From: Paenibacillus sp. PCH8 | GTDB lineage: Bacteria; Bacillota; Bacilli; Paenibacillales; Paenibacillaceae | Assembly (NCBI RefSeq): GCF_002968835.1 | Contig: NZ_PKQK01000003.1 | Span: 744,001-808,000, forward strand | Direction: 5' to 3' | Length of the DNA stretch: 64,000 nucleotides | Part shown: in pieces, positions 38,501 through 48,100 of the stretch | Layout: every line of letters starts with the position of its first letter | How positions within the stretch are numbered: the first letter of the stretch is position 1 | The notes under the pieces: generated by a model | What the model was told of the DNA's origin: nothing | What the model saw: the letters and a program-made list of their open reading frames with translations, nothing else | Databases searched by the model: none | Program-made: the position numbers and the translations under genes

Positions 38501-41219
38501 CATCTATAAACGCTGTATCTGTCCATGCATCATCTCTATCTTGATAAGCTTCTGTCATCTCCAAGTCAGTGATTGCCTGTTGCAAGTCCTGAATACCCTC
38601 GGCACTGAACGTAATGAGTCCACTCTCACTTTGCTTACTTGAAGAAAGTATACCCACTTCAATTAGTGCATCTATTCTCTCTCGAACTCCAGCAAGAAGG
38701 CCTTCGTCTATAAAGGCAACATCATCAGTCCGATACACCGCATCAATCATCATCTCCAGCACAAGTGCAGGTCGATCCAATAATTCAGCGGCGAGCAATG
38801 AATCTTCCAGATGTCCCGGATATAATTTATTTCCGATCGATCCACCATCACTAATGAATTTTTCCAGCAACTCATCCATGTAAACCATATGTTTTTGTGT
38901 TATATTTTTTAATGATTCCCATATATTCGCTACATTAAGATCTCTGCTACCTTTCAGCGCCACATACATCTCATCGTCAAGAAAGAGGTCTCTACTGTCC
39001 CTTTTTTTTAACGCCTCATATACAGTGTCTTCAATGGTAAGCGGCTTCTCATCGCGATCTCCACGTAAATGTTGCGGCATCCAAATGCTTTTCTCGGAAC
39101 TGCGATCACCCAAGCGAGAAGATCGTATTTTCATGTCATAGGCATCTATTCGATCGGCGTGCTTTTCTGTTTTTGGAAGATACATCACTCGTGGACCAAC
39201 ATGCCCTGTGTGAAACTTCTCTTCTATTAACGATTCGAACTTGTCAATTCTTCGACCTTCTGAATATTCTCTGAGCAGATGTGCTGCTTCCTTGTCAATC
39301 CTTGTACTTTCAGGTTTATCTCTTTCGACATAAGCAAATTCTACTTCATCCCGGTGTGCTTCGGGTTTCTCTCGGAAGATGATACCTGACTCGGTAGATT
39401 CTCTTGAAGCAAGAATTTGCTTATCCGTGGCCTCAACCGCACCAAGTACAACAATAAGCCGACGTGCCTTGATCTGTGTACTAACATCTTCAATATAAGC
39501 AGGATTATGATCTATAATTCTTTTGCCCCAAGGGAACTCCTCGTCTATTCTTGCTGAATTATGATCTATGATACGCTGAGCTTCTGGGAAATGATTTTGG
39601 ATCACCCAGGGATCGCTTCGATTCTCTCTTAGTGCAGAGAGTAAATGATACCTGTTCGCTGAGGGTCTATCCATATAAGTTTGGACATCATTGTCCATGA
39701 TTCCCCATGCATGATCTTTATTAATTACGGTAGGTGCAGTATGTCTGTTCCTTCCGAACTCTATAATTTCATTTAAGGACACGATATCCTGCTCTTTGCT
39801 CCGTCTATATAATTGCATTTCGGATAAAAGTAGTTCTTTTTTAGTTTTTCTTTGCATTAAAACAGTCTGGTGTACCATACTTGGAAATTGGCGAGTTTTC
39901 AATTTAGCCAAGAGGGGTGGCCGCATAATCGATCCTGCTTCGAAATCCTTACGTCTACCCAATCGCTGCACATACTGCATCTGTGTTTCAAAATCAATAT
40001 GACGCAAAGCATGAGTGAACTTGTTCACTAGTCCGTCGAAACTGCCATTTCTCTCCCCAAGTGTGGGCTGCTGCACACTAATTACTCTTGAATGATCTAC
40101 AGCAGATAGTATTTGTTTATGCGTAATTTCCATATAGCCTTCTTGCAGAGAACGTGAAGAATTTGCTTTTAGTGTATCCCGCTCTATATCGGTTTCTTTT
40201 TGGTCGGAACGCCAGGATTCGTGCATAGTTCCCTTCAAAGTGTCCCGATGATGGCTTTTTGTCGCTGTTAGCACATTTTCATATGAAAGGTTAAGTTCAC
40301 GCCGAGTCATGGATGAAGCGAATTCCAAAGTTGATAGTGCAGTGTCTTTTAGTCTCTCTTTTACACTGTCGATTACACTCTCTATTATGCTTTGTCGCTC
40401 TGTTTCTTTCAAAGCACCATCGATTACCATTTGCTCCGTGAGCATCGTGGCTGTCCGATGGGCTAATGCTAAAATCTCAAGCCGAGTATGCTTCTGATGA
40501 TCTCTGGCTGATGCCATAATTCGTTCTACTACCGTTACAACTGCATCATCACGACTATATTCTCCTAAATAATCAAGAATGACATCTTGATCTGAGAAAC
40601 GAACACCCCACTGGGAAGGATGAATTTTGTCCAGATTTTTTAATAAATTGCGAGTTATTGTAACATTCTTGAATATTCTCAACTCTTTGTTATTATCTAC
40701 ACGCCATGCTGCATCATCACTATGTAACTCCGCACTATGCAACTCCTGAATTCGATTAGCAGTCTTTTGTTCAGGGCTATCCATAAAATCACTATTTCGA
40801 AGGGAAGCTCGGAAAGCCTCAATCGGTTCTACTAAAGACTCATTCGCACCGAATCGATAACGCATAGCTTTAATTTCTTCTTCAATCTCAGCTTGCACCG
40901 TATTTCTTTTGTCTCCAACAGGCGCATGGCTTATATTGACCTGATCTCTTGATTGTCCATCAGACAGAACAATGAATTGCTCTTCCCCTTCTAAGTCTTT
41001 CTTAATGGAGTCAATCAATTCCTCTTTTATCGTATCATCAGCAGCATTCCGTGCCATGAAGAAATCCAGCATTAATACGCTGGCATAGCGACTATAGGGA
41101 ATGTATACGAACATGTAGTCCAGAGGTCTGCTTCCTGTACTACCTACCATAAGCAAATAACCCTGTGAAGTCTTCGCAACGTCACGGATGCTAAAATAAT
41201 ATTCGTTTGTTGTGAGCAC
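35583..41219 (-). CDS. 1878-residue fibre protein with YG-type repeats and a LamG-like C-terminus
   Basis: The N-terminus (about 1-130) looks like a compact domain with MLTTNEYYFSIRDVAKTS. About 1400 residues of acidic, Arg/Glu/Asp-rich, largely helical sequence follow. Near residues 1270-1370 is a set of repeats of about 18 residues: QYGNLEEHLL, QYGKIEEIL, QYGNLAEQLL, KYGQIEEEF and similar. The last 190 residues form a LamG/ConA-like domain (DDWIEFGSGDWKRDELLG, GDDGVGIIFKLQDINNYW, WYTISVSIMKGKLQIY) that stops at LTGTD, without the final strands usual for the fold. No enzymatic motif was seen. Own island promoter at 41282. A long tail fibre or surface filament is likely. Confidence 0.7.
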   Translation of the reverse strand: MLTTNEYYFSIRDVAKTSQGYLLMVGSTGSRPLDYMFVYIPYSRYASVLMLDFFMARNAADDTIKEELIDSIKKDLEGEEQFIVLSDGQSRDQVNISHAPVGDKRNTVQAEIEEEIKAMRYRFGANESLVEPIEAFRASLRNSDFMDSPEQKTANRIQELHSAELHSDDAAWRVDNNKELRIFKNVTITRNLLKNLDKIHPSQWGVRFSDQDVILDYLGEYSRDDAVVTVVERIMASARDHQKHTRLEILALAHRTATMLTEQMVIDGALKETERQSIIESVIDSVKERLKDTALSTLEFASSMTRRELNLSYENVLTATKSHHRDTLKGTMHESWRSDQKETDIERDTLKANSSRSLQEGYMEITHKQILSAVDHSRVISVQQPTLGERNGSFDGLVNKFTHALRHIDFETQMQYVQRLGRRKDFEAGSIMRPPLLAKLKTRQFPSMVHQTVLMQRKTKKELLLSEMQLYRRSKEQDIVSLNEIIEFGRNRHTAPTVINKDHAWGIMDNDVQTYMDRPSANRYHLLSALRENRSDPWVIQNHFPEAQRIIDHNSARIDEEFPWGKRIIDHNPAYIEDVSTQIKARRLIVVLGAVEATDKQILASRESTESGIIFREKPEAHRDEVEFAYVERDKPESTRIDKEAAHLLREYSEGRRIDKFESLIEEKFHTGHVGPRVMYLPKTEKHADRIDAYDMKIRSSRLGDRSSEKSIWMPQHLRGDRDEKPLTIEDTVYEALKKRDSRDLFLDDEMYVALKGSRDLNVANIWESLKNITQKHMVYMDELLEKFISDGGSIGNKLYPGHLEDSLLAAELLDRPALVLEMMIDAVYRTDDVAFIDEGLLAGVRERIDALIEVGILSSSKQSESGLITFSAEGIQDLQQAITDLEMTEAYQDRDDAWTDTAFIDADHLSRQGDVDEKMPESIKEKDSDYNQVGLLNEQNAGSKLDHRGETIEVTYADYDAKPIVFNFDNPIGFTQASPGDFEEERFEMNVAYSPEDFGTVNEVLDGYNYNRVGLFDEQNYVTGETTLRSGENPNIYVAGSTDLREFTINEEYSIGSRFKQQGAVSEEYNLGSAVDRELQQTGQIISGGASQTREADIGHMYTSSTSGLRQANTSEGYEWASPLLRQGLYDEEQGLGYKDLLEMHWDDGDGYMAETHSRVAVIADQSTYGLIELKQANMIDDTRFATNSARLSELEGLEHATQLKYSDQLEQIVAVQTKYGHQEWALDLTEHVKDSWINEDFLGQVYKFGNLEQQWVASKYQYGLMDHYLEGGDKPRYADVPVESIGGMPLKYGQIEEEFQSTKYQYGNLAEQLLGIKPQYGKIEEILFSTKPQYGNLEEHLLASKDGMKSEYLFTNNGYKLGRDAYVEEQLAGIKNELITGLEEGITGILSLRRAVVESGLSGIQEKSHAEWEKSIVSDKVNNYGTIVTPSEALKIQQLGHVEEQLYSRKLDQSGSLLNGAQGMKEQADGEFNHYTWTGTNTERHANLAEEITGEMDPRESIWTYEIVTALKKSLHGEFNPEDSNISIKLSGAGHSIDDFSYSEFESRVALVQKDVIAADREDERISHLENQRTEASLANARLSELQNPEDTFATFEERCAQVITGFIFAERPEMRAEYLEQLYAFLPERTAHLMKVYHEAKVEGRSSEIETNSVLAYRDRMTEGYLPIMDTTAQGLVFDYTDNLLDRGMNPEDWEGGFGVPEEYDPHDPFNVYFPYSKEMDALELVQADDWIEFGSGDWKRDELLGKFYSKNKTSQMNGWYRNNFLGDQYKFSVDFKVDANEKGDDGVGIIFKLQDINNYWMFMVNGGDSTNALDMRTPMQLYHVVGGRKESIGSPMQPFKWERDRWYTISVSIMKGKLQIYTDSKLQYDLTGTD

Positions 41220-41240
41220 TGCATCACCCCCTCCAAATAA

Positions 41241-41272
41241 AAAGGGAACTCCTGAGCGGAGTCAGGGTTCCC
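41241..41272 (-). terminator. Terminator or attenuator inside the leader of the 1878-residue gene
   Basis: GGGAAC/GTTCCC with CCTGA/TCAGG arms is followed by TTTTTA. It lies downstream of the promoter at 41282-41310 and upstream of ATG 41219, so it may end the preceding operon and also attenuate the new transcript. Confidence 0.65.
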
Positions 41273-41281
41273 TCTACTGAA

Positions 41282-41310
41282 TCTATACGATTCAGATCTA
41301 TGCTTGTTTA
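41282..41310 (-). promoter_or_regulatory. Island promoter: TAAAC-N16-CGTATAGA
   Basis: CGTATAGA (41282-41289) and TAAAC (41306-41310), spacing 16. The -35 lies inside the last codons of the preceding gene. Confidence 0.75.
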
Positions 41311-42443
41311 CTTGAGTAGCGTACCTCTTTCAGAATCGCCACACCCATGCGTTGGTTTGCCGACAGATTCATGAAGTTCTGCTGCGTATCTGTATCGAAA
41401 TAACGATAAACTTCTTGATGCCAAGGTTTTCCCTCCACATCAATAATTAGTTCATCCAGGTGAAGGATATTATGCTTCGTCACCGCAATACAGTTATCAA
41501 ACTGTCCGCGATAGCCTTCATACGGGTGAACAACGTAAATTGGAGACAAGTGATATTTGGACGTCCATTTGGAAGCCTGGAAGCCTTGTGGTTCCAGTTC
41601 AAGCCCCGTATCGCCAAGTTCAGGATCAATAAAGGCTTTACCCACTGGTGGTGCCTGTGTAATGAAAGAAGGATAATGACTTTGGAATTCAATGCCCGAT
41701 TTGGTCTTGAGCATCTGTAACGTGTTGTTACCTGCAGAAGTATACTGGCCATAATAGTATGTACCGTCTTTGGCAATTGTTGCAATATCCGGTTCGTCAA
41801 TAACTGCACCTGCCGTCAGCATCACATTTCCATCCACATCATTGAGGTTGTACTTGAATGGCTTCAGAGCACCTACATAGAGGAATGATTTTTTGTAATC
41901 CATGAAATTCACAGCCGGATCTGCAACCAGAACCATGGCCAGACGATTATTCATAACGTTGATGTACATATATACCGGTTTTTCTTTATTGCGATCCGTT
42001 GGCGTATGACTCTCCAGTGCCCATTGATACAGTACAGGATGACCTGTTAATTTGAATGTTGGTAGTGTCTTTACTGGTAGAGCAGCTGACTCTTCCCCTT
42101 CCAGTCCTTCAAGCAATTGGACCGTCAATGTACTATGCTCTACATATTTAGGTGTTGGTGTGATCACTCGTGGAACGATAGCATGATTCGTGAACTGTAC
42201 ATAGTATTTTTTGGTGATTGGCTTTTCCGTTGATCCAATGGTCATGGTCCCTTGCAGAATCAGCAGACTGATCCGATTTTCAGCATCCTTTTCCTCGTAA
42301 AATACCTTCCACGAATTATTGTCAGCTGTTTCACCTGCTGTTGATTCAAAAGGGAATTTCTCGAAAGAAGTAATTTCCTCCTTCATTTTGTTCAGAAGGT
42401 CTTGGGATGTTGTAATGGTTTCTACATACTTGAAGTTTGCCAT
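41298..42443 (-). CDS. Receptor-binding-like tail protein, paralogue 4 of 5
   Basis: The 381-residue protein has the N-terminal helix (DLLNKMKEEITSFEKFPF), WKVFYEEKD, LYQWALESH, MNNRLAMVLVADPAVNFMDY, KYHLSPIYVVHPYEGYRGQFDNC, HLDELIIDVEGKPW and the last strand MGVAILKEVRY. It is most like the gene directly upstream at 42460. No catalytic motif was seen. Confidence 0.7.
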   Translation of the reverse strand: MANFKYVETITTSQDLLNKMKEEITSFEKFPFESTAGETADNNSWKVFYEEKDAENRISLLILQGTMTIGSTEKPITKKYYVQFTNHAIVPRVITPTPKYVEHSTLTVQLLEGLEGEESAALPVKTLPTFKLTGHPVLYQWALESHTPTDRNKEKPVYMYINVMNNRLAMVLVADPAVNFMDYKKSFLYVGALKPFKYNLNDVDGNVMLTAGAVIDEPDIATIAKDGTYYYGQYTSAGNNTLQMLKTKSGIEFQSHYPSFITQAPPVGKAFIDPELGDTGLELEPQGFQASKWTSKYHLSPIYVVHPYEGYRGQFDNCIAVTKHNILHLDELIIDVEGKPWHQEVYRYFDTDTQQNFMNLSANQRMGVAILKEVRYSSKQA

Positions 42444-42459
42444 GTAATGTTAATCCTCC

Positions 42460-44346
42460 TTATTTAATTTCCTTGAGTATTGCAATCGTGACCTGATCTG
42501 GTGCAGGCGAGTGCTTGAAAAAATTCATCGGCGATTTGATACTGAAGAACTTGTACACTTCGGTCCAGTTACCGCCTGCTGGATTATTACTGTCTTTAGG
42601 GATCTCTGTATCTACAATCAGTTCATCCAGATTCACCAGATTCTGATCGTAAATCGCAACGACTCCATCCATATAACCGCGATAACCTTCTGCCTGGTGC
42701 ACCAGATAAACTGGACTTGCATGATATTTTCCAGTCCATAAAGACTTCTGGAAACCATCTTTGTCTAAAACTAGTTTAGACAGTTCTTTTGGAATACTCC
42801 CCACATCAGGATAATTCGGAAGTTGAGTGATGAATGCTGGATAATGCGCCTGATACAACACATTACCTCTGGTTCTGAGGAGAGATACCGAGTCCATCCC
42901 GTTTGATGTGTACTCTCCATACTGTGCATACTTGTCTGGATTCAAATCAGTTCGAATCTCATTTTTGGTGTATCCCGTTAGGTCTTGTTTCAAATCTCCC
43001 ATACCTACGGTTAAGCCAAAGTTGCCAATGTGATCATGGTCATTGAAAGGTACAATTTTGCCAAAATAACCAAAGCTACGGTAATATCCATGAATGTTCG
43101 GGGAAGGATCTCCTTCTATGACTACTGCTACTCGGTCATTATTAATCGAAATATGATAGGCTACCAGGTAATCTGGTCTCCGCTTTTTGTTCGGCAGCCA
43201 TTTCACGGTCGAGTTACGTCCATAAAAGAAATGTGAAGCAGGACTAATTAGTTCTGTAATTCCATCGAAATCCTTATCCCATGTGATACTCGGTGGTGTG
43301 TATAATTTGGTTGCTTCTGAATCATTCCACTGCTCATACATCGCTTCTGCTGCTGTCTGATCCACCACAACGGGTGTAGAACCTGGCAATACAGTTTTTG
43401 GATTACAGATGCCCGTGAATGTAGCTGACGGATCACCCTTGCTTAATTCGCCAACAAACCCAACACCGTGTTGACAATCGAAGTAATTATAGTCTCCGCC
43501 CGCGAAGTTCTGAGGTTGAGTAAACATGATGAAATAATCCCGAGAAGAAATACCCTCTGGTACATCTGGCGTAGCTTTCAGCACTACTTTTGGTGTGGTG
43601 TAGTTAGTTGGCTCAGCGACGAAGTATCGTTCGGTGAATGTATATTTTGCTGCGAGTACGAGTTCTGTTGTGTAGTAACGTCTATATCCGTCTACGTTAT
43701 ATTGTTTATGTTCCACTCTGAATTTGAAATTCTGTTTGCTTAAAGCATTCGCCCAATCAGCAGGCATCTCGGTTATAATTTCAAATTCATTCCAGTCTGT
43801 ATTATTTACTTTTGTCCCATCGGATTTCTTATGTACTTGTTTTACGAAATAAGACCGGAGTCCAATATTGGAAGTCTCATCTGGAATAATAACTACTAGA
43901 GCACCCGGGAAATTAATATAAAACGGATTTTCTTTCTCATCAAGAAATTCATGAGCTGAAACTCTGATTTTCTTTCCAGACAACTTATTAGGCGTATCAA
44001 ATACCTCATGTAAGTATCCATTCTCATCTACAAGTAATCTTCCATCTTCCTGTGCTAGGGTAGACTGTAGGTTGCTCGCCAACTTCAAGACATCATACGA
44101 TTTACCATCTGTATGCTTATACTTTCCTTGGACGCCTGCACGGGTCATCTCTTTATAAGTCACCCATACATCTGACATGGACTCATAGACTTTTTTCCAC
44201 TTATTCTCTACATTTGAGCCATTGGTGGTTGGAATCTTCGCCCCTACAATAGCATCGGCCAGGTCGAAAATAATTTGCTCTGCTTTACTTTCGCCGGACA
44301 CAAATCCACTGAACTTGGTTAATGGTACTGTCTGTGCCATCGTCAC
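42460..44346 (-). CDS. Receptor-binding-like tail protein, paralogue 5 of 5 (long form)
   Basis: The 628-residue protein has the same C-terminal half as 41298 (INNDRVAVVIEGDPSPNIHGY, KYHASPVYLVHQAEGYRGYMDG, LDELIVDTEIP and VTIAILKEIK). An extra N-terminal part of about 250 residues contains AHEFLDEKENPFYINFPGAL and a beta-rich stretch. The start region has an AEQIIFDLADAIVG helix and WKKVYE, matching the other members. It lies 5 bp after the small gene at 44352, under the promoter at 44782. Confidence 0.7.
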   Translation of the reverse strand: MTMAQTVPLTKFSGFVSGESKAEQIIFDLADAIVGAKIPTTNGSNVENKWKKVYESMSDVWVTYKEMTRAGVQGKYKHTDGKSYDVLKLASNLQSTLAQEDGRLLVDENGYLHEVFDTPNKLSGKKIRVSAHEFLDEKENPFYINFPGALVVIIPDETSNIGLRSYFVKQVHKKSDGTKVNNTDWNEFEIITEMPADWANALSKQNFKFRVEHKQYNVDGYRRYYTTELVLAAKYTFTERYFVAEPTNYTTPKVVLKATPDVPEGISSRDYFIMFTQPQNFAGGDYNYFDCQHGVGFVGELSKGDPSATFTGICNPKTVLPGSTPVVVDQTAAEAMYEQWNDSEATKLYTPPSITWDKDFDGITELISPASHFFYGRNSTVKWLPNKKRRPDYLVAYHISINNDRVAVVIEGDPSPNIHGYYRSFGYFGKIVPFNDHDHIGNFGLTVGMGDLKQDLTGYTKNEIRTDLNPDKYAQYGEYTSNGMDSVSLLRTRGNVLYQAHYPAFITQLPNYPDVGSIPKELSKLVLDKDGFQKSLWTGKYHASPVYLVHQAEGYRGYMDGVVAIYDQNLVNLDELIVDTEIPKDSNNPAGGNWTEVYKFFSIKSPMNFFKHSPAPDQVTIAILKEIK

Positions 44347-44351
44347 CCTCC

Positions 44352-44762
44352 TTATCTCAAAAATTTGATGTTGTACCAGACCGACTTGGCTTCAGCCACC
44401 GCATTGAAGAAATCAAACTGGATGGTCGTTCCCGCCGGAATCGGGTAGACAATTCCGAAACTATTTCCCATAGAAACTGATTCGGGAAGTTCTTTCGAAT
44501 AGATGGTGCGGCACACCTTTTCGGTCCCGATCATCAGCTCCCAGTAATCGCCGACACAGTAGTGGCTCGCAGCAAACGCAATGCTCAGAAACTCTGTGTC
44601 ATACGCCAAGGTGAACGTATCAGACTTGGTGGTCTTGGCCGCCGGAATGTCTAACATCTGTCCCCGAATGAACGGGATCGTCTTTTTACTGAAGTGTGGG
44701 TACGGCAGCTCGCGCACTTTGTCGATGACGCCACCCGCGATGTAAGATACATTAAATGCCAT
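44352..44762 (-). CDS. Small tail protein, first gene of the receptor-binding operon
   Basis: The 136-residue beta-rich protein (DTFTLAYDTEFLSIAF, GDYWELMIGTEKV, TIQFDFFNAV) has no recognised family. ATG 44762 has AGGAGGTGG and a very short leader from the promoter at 44782-44810. A fibre-base or collar component is possible. Confidence 0.65.
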   Translation of the reverse strand: MAFNVSYIAGGVIDKVRELPYPHFSKKTIPFIRGQMLDIPAAKTTKSDTFTLAYDTEFLSIAFAASHYCVGDYWELMIGTEKVCRTIYSKELPESVSMGNSFGIVYPIPAGTTIQFDFFNAVAEAKSVWYNIKFLR

Positions 44763-44780
44763 GGAACCACCTCCTACATG

Positions 44781-45197
44781 TTATATACGACTTACGCTCG
44801 TTCCAGTTAAGCGTCCTTCGTCATCATAATTTAAACCAATATTGTAAGTGAACATCGACTCCCCAGATGCATCATATGTACGGGCTGTCACCTGCATTAA
44901 CCTGTAATACTTGTAATAATCATAATCCGGGTGGGAGTAGCCCACCCCGGAAGGAAAGTCTTCCTCATCCTCTGAGCCAAACTTCATCCAGATCGAAACC
45001 TTCCATGCCGATTCATACAAGAGGTCTGCTCCAGTCACCCTGTCCGGGTCCTGCATGTGCTCCCGATATAATGTAACGGAAGGCTCACCTTCAAGAGGAG
45101 AAACATTCGAATTGGAGATACTGCTATATTTGCGAAGTTCCCGGTGGATTAGATCCAGCACGGGAAATACAATATTTTCATTCACAATACCGGCCAT
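44781..45197 (-). CDS. Tail-tip or baseplate protein, small
   Basis: From ATG 45197, which overlaps the stop of the tail lysin gene as TAATG, the protein has 138 residues. It has an N-terminal helix (VLDLIHRELRKYSS) and beta strands with KVSIWMKFG and TYNIGLNYDDEGRL. The open frame reads upstream to a GTG at 45224, but the coupled ATG is the likelier start. No family was recognised. Confidence 0.7.
   Translation of the reverse strand: MAGIVNENIVFPVLDLIHRELRKYSSISNSNVSPLEGEPSVTLYREHMQDPDRVTGADLLYESAWKVSIWMKFGSEDEEDFPSGVGYSHPDYDYYKYYRLMQVTARTYDASGESMFTYNIGLNYDDEGRLTGTSVSRI
44782..44810 (-). promoter_or_regulatory. Island promoter variant: TTAAC-N16-CGTATATA
   Basis: TTAAC (44806-44810) and CGTATATA (44782-44789), spacing 16. 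The -10 overlaps the TAA stop (44781-44783) of the preceding gene. It drives 44762, 44346 and 42443. Confidence 0.6.
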
Positions 45198-48100
45198 TAC
45201 ACCATCACTCCCTTTCTTGCCCACATCATATCAATGACCTGTAACATGCCACGGTCGACCGAATAACTGGTTTTAATACTTTTAATCGTATATACAGCCC
45301 GTGTGGTGGTCGTTTTATCGGTCACAATGACGTTGTCGAGCAGATCAAGCGCAGGATTCGCAGGAATGGATACCTGTAGCGTACGGCACATCCGTTTCAT
45401 GTCAAAAAAAGCTCGCTCTGCCACCTGCCTTTTGGCTTCAACCGTCTTCGCCCAAGGAACGGCCAAGACCATGGTTCGAATCTCTCCTTTGAGTTCGAGC
45501 AAAATCTCCTTGTCTACGAAACTGCTCTGACTACCATTCGAGTCGATAACAACGATGTGGCTTCTACCTCTGGACCAATCCGTAGATTTGGTAATGGAGA
45601 TCAGATTGTCGTTCTCGGAAAATTCTGCTACGACCGATTTGTCATAATTCAGACGTTCCAATCGGTATGTACCATAACGGTCACAGTAGCTTCGATACGG
45701 AATCTCCGAGATCACCTCCTGAACAGCTTCCGTAACTTTGGCAGACCATTGCTCAAACGTCCTGCCATACTCCTCAATAAATGGATTAAGCCATCCGTTC
45801 GGTGTCAGCACTGTACTTGCGTCCTTAACTTCAAACTCACCTTCCTGACCCGGTACGGGAACAATCACCCTACCCGTCTTCTGATTCACCTCAATCAGAT
45901 AGGTCTCATCAATCACATAGTCAGGATAAGAGCGATCCTCACTGGTTGCCCGCCAACCCACCATACCTGCATGTTTAACCAGATCTAGTACAACCGTTGA
46001 TTTGACCCAGGCCGGCTTTTCTAGCTCCACAGGCTGAGTTGGTGTCGGTGTAACTGCCGGAGTGGAGGTTGCTGTAACGATCCAGCTTGCCGGGTCTGCG
46101 AGCATCTCCTGATAAAAGGTCCATACATTGTTCACCCAATTCTCCCGATCCTGACTCCAGGTCATCGGAGCAATGTCTCCTCCATTGTGGAAATAAAGTA
46201 CATCCGCCTTGGAAGTTACTTTTTTCCCTCTGGAAGCCAGTGCTCTGGACATCCGTTCTGCTCCGCGCTTCATCTGCTCCTGAATTCCCTTGTAAAGAGG
46301 ATTACAATCACTTGTACTAGGGCAACCATATCCAAGAATAAAGCTGCCGTTCTCTTCTTTGCCCTTCCCCAGTGTTCCGAGAACGGTCTCATGCCTGCAT
46401 ATCGCAAGCAAGAACTTATGATCAGGTACGCCATACGCCGCAGCTTGGGCCTGTGCAGCCTGAATAATGGAGGTTGTCCGATCCGTTCCAACTGCTGCAG
46501 GCGGCACCGGATCTGGCACATTATCAATCTCATCTACCTCTGGATAGGCTTTTTTCTCTGAAATGACTTTCTCAATAATACGCTTGTACATATCTCGGGC
46601 CGTGATCTCCAGCGTGGAGCCTTCGCCATTGATATCCACCTTGTCAATCAGCCCCGTAAATACCCGCATCATGTGCTGACCATATCCCATATATATGCGT
46701 ATCGGTGTGTTTTCACTCAGAACCCCGATATGGAATCCGTTTGCGAAATAAGACCATGGAGACGGCACGCCCCCAAGCTCAGGAAAATGAGCAGGATTAT
46801 AATCCGGGGAGAAGAATCCTCTCGGATTGGAGATGGTCAGCCGTGCTTCCCTGGCTTCAGAATCAAACTGATCATCGATTTCGGCACTAATGATATTGGG
46901 AAGAACCTGCGTGTCCATATAGACAAAAGACCCGACCTGAATAACATCCGTCTCTGTCCTTCTATTATTGATAAAATCTCCGTAGCTGTTCGTTTGATAA
47001 TATCCTTTAGACGGATCGAGCCCTTCTTCACTCTTTTGATTCTTCAACGGAGCAGGCAACAACTCTTGTATGCGAATATAATCGATGGCGAACTTTTTAT
47101 ACTTCTCTTTCGAAGCAGGAACAGATCCGGTTGGGATAGTGGGGTTTTGTTTGCCCCCATACGTCACCTTAATCTTGAGACTCTTGGCTTTTGCAGGAAC
47201 CACGATATTATTTAATTCCGTGAGTTTGGTCAGGTCATAGGCCCCGTTGAACTTATTGACATAGGCATACGTTTTACCATCAATCACTACAGCGAAAGAA
47301 TCCCCTTCCGCTTCGCTAAAATTAGTCCCCATTCCAATACTAAGCAGCCCTTGAGTGGGCATACTCAGTTTCGTCACGTTAATCTCAAATTCGGCTACGG
47401 CGGCTTTGGCTTCAAACGTATACAGCAACTTGCCTCCTGAATCAAACATAGTCCAGCCCGATTCAATCTTGGCATAATCCAAAAATTTCAATCCAGTTGT
47501 GTAAACGTTTTTCTCATGCCAGTTTCGCTTGTCGAACTTCTCATTCAGTTTGATCTCTCCGGGATATCCTTCGACCTGAACCGGCTTTACATCAGTAAAT
47601 GTTGTTTTCGCATTTCCGTGCAACTTGCGCTGGCCCTTGAAATACAATCTAGGATTAACTGGCTTGCCGCCTTCTCCAGTTCTAGTTGTTCGATTGACTC
47701 CTTCCCAGATCTCAAAATGTAGATGTCGTCCCTTGCCCGCCGCACGTTCAGCTGCGGACACCTTATGACCACCGGTATACACGCCACCCGTGTTGCCTAG
47801 CGTTCCAATGACAGCCCCTTGAGCTACTTCATCATCCACCGAACAGAGGATCTCTTTTAAATGAAAATACTTGGTGATTACACCGTTTGCATGTCTTATA
47901 TTTACGGCATTACCAGCACCCTTTGTTTTACTATAGGATATTCGAACAACCTTTCCGGCCCATGCAGCCAAAATCGGCGTTCCAATGTCATCCCACAAAT
48001 CAATACCATTATGAATTCTTGTACCTTTATCACGAGGAGCACCAAAATTATCTGTAACTGTAATGCTATCGATCGTTTTACCCTTGACCGGAAAATAAAT

